Of a stretch of 64,000 bases of DNA, positions 57,318 to 64,000 are shown one piece after another; positions within the stretch are counted from its first letter, which is position 1; every line of letters begins with the position of its first letter. The DNA is from Panagrolaimus kolymaensis (lineage: Eukaryota > Nematoda > Chromadorea > Rhabditida > Panagrolaimidae): positions 3,720,001-3,784,000 of the forward strand of contig JAJQJQ010000002.1 of assembly GCA_028622995.1 (NCBI GenBank). Direction: 5' to 3'. Below the pieces are notes generated by a model that was not told the DNA's origin, ran no database searches, and saw only the letters and a list, made by a program, of their open reading frames with translations. The position numbers and the translations under genes were made by a program.

Positions 57318-59516
57318 ATGTCGCATCGAAGCTTGAATACTTATATTCAACCTAATGATAACCCAGATATTACTGAAGAACGTCAAAAAGCAACATTTAA
57401 TACAGATAATTTTGCTGCAACACTTTGGGGAAATCACGAAAAGCTTCAACGCCGACGTGAAATAGCTCAATATGTTGAAGAACATCCTGAATTACACGAC
57501 CCATATCCAGTGGAATTTATGGATCGTCAAGAAAGTTTAGAAAATGTTACACGAAAAACTTTGCTTTGGATGGAGCATAATGAGAAGGCCATAGATATAA
57601 GCAAACAAGAAGAAGGATTTTATTTTGGTACTTTAATCACTGGATCTCAAGGTCATCCTTTAAGTATTCATCTCATCATGGCAATTCCAGCCCTTATGAA
57701 TAATGCAGATGAAGAACAACTTGATGAACTCCTTCCAAAAGCCATCAATCGTGAATTTGTTGCAACTTATTCTCAAACTGAACTTGGGCATGGTACAAAT
57801 TTATCCAAGCTTGAAACCACTGCCACATATGATCCTAAAACACAAGAATGGATTTTAGATACTCCAACAGTGACTGCAACAAAATGGTGGCCAGGTAATT
57901 TTAATTTTTGATGTTTATTAATAAAGAATAAAATAATAATTAAGGAAATCTTGGAAAATCGGCAAATTTTACGATTGTCATGGCTCAACTCATTACTCAA
58001 GGCAAAAATTATGGCGCTCATCCATTTTTTATCCAAATTCGAGATGAAAAGACCCATCAACCTTTGCCTGGAGTTATCTTGGGAGATATTGGTCCTAAAT
58101 TTGGAATGGGTGCCAATGATAATGGTTTCATGCAATTCAAAAAATTTCGAGTTCCTCGACGAACCATGTTAATGAAAAATGCTCAAGTGCTTTCAGATGG
58201 TACTTATAAACCTCCAATTCATCCAAAATTAGGATATTCTTCAATGATTTTTGTTCGCTCTGCTGTTGTTGGACTTATGTCCCTTTATCTTGGTCAAGCT
58301 GCAACTATCGGTGTTCGATATTCTGCTATTCGACGTCAAGGTGAAATCACTCCAAAGTGAGTTTAAACTAACATCATCACCGAATTTAAAAGCAAAGTTT
58401 TATTTTTTTAGTGCAGGTGAAGTTAAAATTCTTGATTATCAAACCCAACAATATCGTTTGATTCCACAAATTGCTAGAGCAGCAGCCTTTCGATTCGCTG
58501 GCATTTTTGCTCTTGAAATGTACACAACCGTGATTCATGAAATTAATAAAGGCAAAGTTGACGCCTTAGCTGACCTCCATGCTCTTGCTTCTGGTCTTAA
58601 AGCTGTAGCAACGTTCCAAACAGCCCTAGGAATAGAACAATGTCGCATGGCATGCGGCGGACATGGTTATTCACTTGCAAGTGGACTTCCACAAATCTAT
58701 AGCGTTGCAGTTGGTGGATGCACTTATGAAGGGGAAAATATGGTATTATTACTTCAACTTGCTCGATATCTTCGCAAAAGAGCAATTGAAATTAAAACGG
58801 GCGGACCTAAAGAAAAGCCAACGGAGCTATCAGAATATCTTTTTAAAAATCCAACAAAGTATTCCTTGATTGGAGCCAACGTTGCACCAGGAAACTATGA
58901 CCATGTTATTGAATCCTTTGAACATGTTGCTAGAAGATTAACTCTTTCAGCTTATGCAAAGCTTGAGGCCCTCGAAAGAGCTGGAACCCCACATGAAATA
59001 GCTCTCAACCAAACTGCAGTTCCATGGAGACGAGCTTCTCATGCTCATACTCGAGTAGCTTTGGCTCGAATTTTCGCTAATGCTGTTCGAAAAACCACCG
59101 ATATTGCCGTAAAAGAAGTTTTTAATGATTTAATTAAACTATATGTTTATTATGAAGTTGGTGAATGCGCTGCAGAATTACTCGAAGATGGCTTCGTTGA
59201 TGGGCATCAAATTGAATTTGCAAAAGACCAAGTTTTGGAGGCCCTTGAAAAATTACGACCTAATGCAGTTTCAATTGTTGATAGTTTTGATTTTAATGAT
59301 CGAGAATTGAATTCAGTTTTGGGACGTCGTGATGGACAAGTTTATGAAAACATGCTTGAATGGGCCAAATCATCACCTCTCAATAAGCATGATGTGAGTT
59401 TTATAAGTTTATGCAAAAAAACTTTAATTTTCGATAATTATTTTTATGTTATGCCATTCCATCACAAATACCTTGGAAAAATGATGGAAGATGCGCGACA
59501 ACTAAGTAAATTATAG
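57318..59516 (+). CDS. Peroxisomal acyl-CoA oxidase, copy 1
   Basis: Exons 57318-57894, 57945-58356 and 58412-59393 are clear. The last piece, 59448-59516, is joined either by splicing a 54-bp intron (679 aa) or by reading through it in frame (697 aa). The enzyme oxidises acyl-CoA to trans-2-enoyl-CoA with FAD and makes H2O2. Motifs seen: QTELGHGTN, TKWWPGNLGK, IRRQGE, LDYQTQQYRL, EQCRMACGGHGY and GCTYEGENMVLLLQ, which contains the catalytic Glu in YEGEN. The C-terminus ARQLSKL is a perfect PTS1. Length matches ACOX1-type enzymes (about 660-680 aa). In nematodes such enzymes also shorten ascaroside side chains. It is followed by a paralogue on the same strand 545 bp away. The odd feature is the last intron: its 3' end reads AT where the paralogue has AG. 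Confidence 0.93.
59394..59447 (+). other. Last intron of copy 1 with AT in place of the acceptor AG
   Basis: After the shared codon GAT the donor gtgagttt matches copy 2. Copy 2 ends this intron with aatttttag before GTTATGCC; here the same place reads tatttttat. The 54 bp are divisible by three and contain no stop, so retention adds 18 residues (VSFISLCKKTLIFDNYFY) before VMPFHHKYL. No other suitable AG is present before the conserved end. Confidence 0.75.
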
Positions 59517-60061
59517 TTCTCCTTTTTGCTTTTTCGCATTTGTAATACACTTTATTTTATTATGGTTTTGTTAAATAAGTATAAAATTTAAAAAAGACAA
59601 TCGCAAATGTAATGGGCTGGAAAACTCGAAAGATTATTAAAATTTCATTTTAGAGTTATTGGATTATTTTCATAGCGATATAAATTTAAAAGACTAAAAT
59701 AAAAACTAAAAACAAGATAAAAGTTGAAATCCTTCAAATTTGCAAACGTTATTTTTTGAATCTAATTTACACATTTGTCCCATTTTGAATTTATCACGTT
59801 TTCTATCAAAAGAAAATGATCCACTTCCTTCACTACTTGTATTCTTCCTCATTACCACCAAAAATGGTACACAAACTTTGCATCTTCAATCAACTACGTT
59901 TTATGTGGTCAGAAATTAAAGTGCAGTGTAGTTTTTCTTTCACCTTTTTTAAAAAGGAAAAAGTTTTTGATAACGTTTAATCAAAATCATTCAAATTATC
60001 GCGTCTACCTTTCTTTCGTTTTCTATTTCTCATTTATTGTCCTTTTCAGGTAAAATAAAAA
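59517..60061. other. Spacer between the two acyl-CoA oxidases
   Basis: 545 bp with no gene. It ends with a trans-splice-like acceptor, ccttttcag, at 60041-60049, 12 bp before the second ATG. Same-strand spacing would allow an operon or two separate promoters. Confidence 0.5.
60041..60049 (+). promoter_or_regulatory. Probable trans-splice acceptor of the second acyl-CoA oxidase
   Basis: ccttttcag is a strong nematode 3' splice site and lies 12 bp before the ATG at 60062, with no coding exon upstream. Confidence 0.5.
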
Positions 60062-62231
60062 ATGAATTCCAAAATAAAATCGGACGATAATCCAAGTCTC
60101 ACAGCTGAGCGAAAAAAGAGTCAGTTCGATACTGAAATTTTGGCAGCATTTTTTCATGAATCAAGTGAAAAAGTTAGGAGACGAAGAGAAATTCATGAAT
60201 ATTATTTAAACAATAAGGAGCTTCATGATCCTGAACCAACGGAATTTATGGATCGATTTCATCGACTTGAAAATGCTGAAAGAAAAGTAACTTTAGTTAA
60301 AAAACATTTGAAAAAAGTTGTCCCAAAAAGTAATCCTGACGAAGCTGCCATTTTTCTTCTGTAAGTTGAAAATTCACTTTTGGAAAGCATCTTGGGGCTT
60401 TTTTTATTTTCTAATCTTTAAGTCTAGCTTAAGCTTAAAACTCAGTTTGAAACAACCATTTTTTGCAGAAATGTTTTCCTAAATGATGGTCATCCACTTG
60501 GTCTTCATAATGTTATGATGATTCCTACCATTTTAAATAATGCAGATGATGAACAAAAAGCTGAATGGCTTCCAAAAGCTTTAAATCTAGAATTTATAGG
60601 AACTTATGCTCAAACCGAACTTGGACATGGAACAAATTTAAGATTTTTAGAGACCACAGCAACTTATGATTCCAAGTCTCAAGAATTTATCCTTAATTCT
60701 CCAACAACCACTGCAGCCAAATGGTGGCCAGGTAATCTTGGAAAAGTTAGCAATTTTGTTATTGTCGTCGCTCGATTAATTTCAAATGGAAAAGATCATG
60801 GACCTCATCCATTTTTTGTTCCCATCCGTGATACCCTTACTCATAAATCCCTTCCTGGAGTCACAGTTGGTGACATTGGGCCCAAATTCTTTATCAATAC
60901 AACGGATAATGGATTTCTCCTTCTAAAAAATGTTCGAATTCCCCGAAGAAATATGTTTATGAAAAATGCAAAAATTCTTCCCGATGGAACTTACATTCCA
61001 CCTGCTCATGCAAAACTTGCTTACGGCACAATGGTTTATGTTCGAGCTGTTATGATCCGTTCCATGTCTCATTTACTTGCAGAAGCTTCAACCATTGCCA
61101 TTCGATATTCAGCAATTCGAAAACAAGGCGAAGTTGAAACAGGTAAAGGCGAAGTCCAAGTTCTCGATTATCAAACTCAACAATATCGACTTTTACCTCA
61201 AGTAGCTCGAGCTTGGGCTTTTGAAATTGCTGGAAGATATACCCGCAAACTTTATACTCAATTTGTGAATGGCGATGTTGATGTTCTTCCAGCGTTGCAT
61301 GGAGTTTCCAGCGGTCTCAAGGCAGTTGTCACACATCAGACTGCTCTAGGGATTGAACAATGTCGAATGGCATGCGGTGGTCATGGATATTCAGATGCCA
61401 GTGGATTACCCCAATTATTTGCATCCGCAGTTGCAGGTTGTACTTATGAAGGTGAAAATATGGTTATGTTACTACAAAGTGCTCGACAATTAGTTAAAAT
61501 AGCTGCGGATGCTCGATCAAAACGAAATTTAGCTAAAGCTAATCCAGTCACCGATTATCTTTTCAAAACTTCATCATCCAAATGTCGAATTGATCAATCC
61601 ACTGATCCCGATCCAAGTTGGGTTATTGAAGCTTTTGAACACGTTGCACGTCGCTTAACTTTTGCTGCTTATGAAAAACTCGAACAATTCAAACAGCGTG
61701 GAATTTCGGCTGAAAATGCATGGGTTGAATGTGGAGTTGATCTTCGAAGAGCAGCTACCGCTCACACCCGAACATTCATATCTAGACAATTTGCTAATGC
61801 TATTACGGAAATGAAGGATCTTCCCGTTCAAGCGATTCTCAAAGACCTTTTGCAATTATATCTCTTTTATGAAGTTCTCGAATGTGATGGCGATCTTTTG
61901 TATGATGGATATGCAATTGGTCAACAAATTGAATATGCAAAAAATAATGTTTATGAAACTTTAAGAAGACTTCGACCAAACGCAGTTTCCATCGTAGATA
62001 GTTTTGATTTTAATGATCGAGAATTGAATTCAGTTTTGGGACGTCGTGATGGACATGTTTATGAAAATTTGCTCGCTTGGGCCAAATCATCACCTCTCAA
62101 TAAACATGATGTGAGTTTTCAATTAAAAATATGCCACATTATAAATTAATTTTTAGGTTATGCCATTCCACCATAAATATCTAGGAAAAATGATGGAAAA
62201 TGCTCGACAACAAAGTAAAAGTAAAATGTGA
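60062..62231 (+). CDS. Peroxisomal acyl-CoA oxidase, copy 2
   Basis: Three exons (60062-60360, 60469-62110, 62157-62231) keep phase and give 671 aa. It aligns along its length with copy 1: QTELGHGTNL, AAKWWPGNLGK, LDYQTQQYRLLPQ, EQCRMACGGHGYSDASG and AGCTYEGENMVMLLQ with the catalytic Glu. The C-terminus QQSKSKM* gives an SKM end, a permitted PTS1 variant, while copy 1 ends SKL. The exon pattern differs: copy 2 lacks the two introns of copy 1 at WWPG and before GEVKILDY, and has one of its own at 60361-60468. The N-terminal segment around IFLLNVFLNDGHP is less conserved. AATAAA lies at 62277-62282. Different substrate chain lengths are likely for the two copies. Confidence 0.93.
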
Positions 62232-63058
62232 CCAATTTCTTACATACTGTAATATTTTTATTATTATTAAAAATAGAATAAATAGTTTTATTTGAATACC
62301 AGGTTGAATTTTGAAAATAGCAAAATATGAAACTCTTCAACTTCGCAGTTTATTAGCATTTGACGTTTTTTTGTTGTTGGTAATTTTACTTTTTAAAAAT
62401 ACATCATTTTTTAGTCATTTTCTTTTGTTTTAAATTTGTGAAAAGACACAAAAGTTCATGAGATAAAAAAAAGTAACTCATTAGCTTTTGTTTTTTTTAT
62501 TTAACAATGAGAACAAAATTAAACTCAACATTTAAAAAGAAATTAACTATTTGTCACTTTTAATAAAGGCGTATTTTTACTGTTTTGGAATATACTGTAA
62601 AAGGACTTTTTTTAACAAAGAAAGGTTCTGATACAAAATTATTCCAACATTTTATAAGCCACGAAACTTTTAAAAAGGCTTCATAGTCTAAATTATTTTT
62701 CCATATTTTCTAAAAAATGATTACTGTATCTTCTATGTAAAATTTTCTACGGATTTTCTTTAGTCTTCCATAACATAAAAAATCTATTTTATCTTCGTTG
62801 ATTTAAGTTTTGTGGCTAAAAAAGGTATACGCATATATTTGATTTCTTTATAAGCGCTGTAACGAAGTCTCGTTTTGACTTGAAACTTTTATTTTAAAAA
62901 AAAATATGAAGCTTTTTTTTAAAAATCAATAGATTTATTTATTTCTATAATTTTTTTAGTTTTAATAATATACGCTAATAAAACATTTAAAATACAAGAA
63001 AATACAGTACTATACATTGTGGTTTTAAAGCTTTTATTTAGGAAAAAAACTGTAAAGC
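62232..63058. other. Intergenic, convergent gene ends
   Basis: 827 bp, A+T-rich, between the second acyl-CoA oxidase (+) and the cysteine-rich gene (-), so it holds two 3' UTRs. No repeat or RNA gene was recognised. Confidence 0.5.
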
Positions 63059-63522
63059 TTAGAGGTTTTCGCTTTGAGCAAAAGCGAGTGCGGCATTTCG
63101 ATCAAATTGACGTAAGCGACGGAAAGTAGCGGCTTTTCCTTCTTCGAGTGGTATTTCTTTTGGATTTCCCTTACACCGACGATAGCAAGCAGCATCATCA
63201 CAACATGAAAGCCTCACGATGTCAATTTGATTACAAGCTTGATCACAACAAAGAAAACCCAATTTTATGAGAGCAAGTGCCGAATCATTATTGTAACCTA
63301 AAAGTTTGAATTTTTTTAAAGAATATCTTTTCTATCTAAAGTCTTACGTTCAAGTACAGCGTCGCTTAAACAAGGGACTGCAGGATCTGACGATGCTGGG
63401 CAAACTTGAGTGATAACGTTTTTATAACTTGTAACACATTCTTCCAAATATGCATGATAACGATTACCAGAAACATTAATACTCAAAAAAAATACGATAA
63501 AAACAGTAAATTGGAAAAACAT
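63059..63522 (-). CDS. Small secreted cysteine-rich protein, unknown
   Basis: Two exons (63522-63348, 63297-63059) join in phase 1 across a 50-bp intron (donor gtaag, acceptor cttttag) to give 137 aa. Residues 1-19 are a signal peptide (MFFQFTVFIVFFLSINVSG). About ten cysteines follow: two spaced ones (EECVTSY, TQVCPAS), then PCLSD and a dense block GFLCCDQACNQ ... LSCCDDAACYRRCKG. The C-terminal 35 residues have no cysteine and are rich in Arg and Ala (RRLRQFDRNAALAFAQ). The architecture suggests a disulfide-bonded secreted protein. I recognise no named family. Confidence 0.8.
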
Positions 63523-64000
63523 TTCCTAATTTATTATTTAAAAAAGTTAATAAAAACAAAGCTTTACTTTTAAAAAAACAATGACAATAATTTAAAAAAA
63601 AGTCTCGAGGAAATTATATTTTTATATAAATTTTTTCTTTTGCCAATTGTTTTTAAGGCGGGGTTAAAACTTGTCGAACTCTCACATTGCAATTGCTCAC
63701 CTTTGGATAAATTGATATACAGTAATCTATGAGCATTCATGACAATATTAATCGAAATTAGTGTATAAAATAGTTTATTAAAAAAAGAGTATCCAAAACG
63801 AAAGCTACGTATAAATATTTGGAATTCTTTTTAGTGTTTCTGTCATAATCATTTTTTAATTTTATACTTTAAATTTAAAGCATTATAAACAAGACACAAA
63901 ATATGCATACATAAAATGACAATAATAACAACACCGTATGATTTTAAACAAAATTATTGTCGTAATTTAAAAAAGCTAAAGCCAAAAAATATTAATCGAA
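63523..64000. other. Intergenic to the window edge
   Basis: 478 bp, A+T-rich, with no convincing frame. It contains the upstream region of the secreted cysteine-rich gene. Confidence 0.5.

Noticed and set aside
1..64000. Search for tRNA, rRNA, spliced-leader genes or CRISPR arrays
   Set aside because: No convincing tRNA B-box with a matching stem, no rRNA segment and no regularly spaced direct repeats were seen by eye; a covariance-model scan would be needed to exclude small RNAs.

Overview
This window is nuclear DNA from a nematode, about 70% A+T. Short introns (often 45-60 bp) run from gtaag-type donors to ttttag/tttcag acceptors. Several start codons lie 6-30 bp after a bare 3' splice site, as expected for spliced-leader trans-splicing. 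The gene set is typical of nematodes: a hemicentin with about 48 Ig modules, a single-lipoyl PDH E2, and tandem peroxisomal acyl-CoA oxidases. The species cannot be named from sequence alone; it is clearly not Caenorhabditis elegans itself. All exon models were built by hand from ORFs plus splice consensus and reading phase.

Layout. 1-2253 shows no gene. 2254-4865 (+) holds mitochondrial ribosomal protein mrps-28 and phosphoglycerate kinase pgk-1. 5165-7692 (-) holds a small single-pass membrane protein and PDH E2 (dlat-1). 7693-10484 is gene-poor, low-complexity DNA. 10485-12882 (+) is a secreted chitin-binding/LDLa/mucin-like protein. 13114-47104 (-) is one 34-kb gene, hemicentin (him-4), in order signal peptide, VWA, Ig array, G2F, five EGFs and fibulin-type C-terminus. 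Four genes on the opposite strand lie inside its introns: a 112-aa secreted protein, an ADAM10-like cysteine-rich protein with no protease, a 210-aa four-pass membrane protein, and RNA polymerase I/III subunit rpac-19. Two hairpin (MITE-like) elements also sit in its introns. One Ig exon can read into a unique basic tail with its own stop, suggesting a truncated isoform.

48474-54428 (-) holds a MARCH-type RING-CH ubiquitin ligase, an OST-alpha (SLC51A-like) membrane protein and ABCF2 (abcf-2). 55824-56867 (+) is a small secreted thrombospondin-type-1 protein. 57318-62231 (+) holds two tandem acyl-CoA oxidases ending in peroxisomal signals (SKL and SKM); they show a local gene-conversion tract, and one has a damaged 3' splice site. 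63059-63522 (-) is a secreted cysteine-rich protein.

Functionally the window mixes housekeeping genes (glycolysis, PDH, mitoribosome, Pol I/III, ABCF) with extracellular-matrix and secreted genes (hemicentin, chitin-binding/LDLa, TSP1, cysteine-rich) and peroxisomal beta-oxidation, which in nematodes also shortens ascaroside side chains. The points most worth a second look are the truncated hemicentin isoform, the intron-nested genes, and the acyl-CoA oxidase intron whose acceptor AG has become AT while the intron stays in frame and open.
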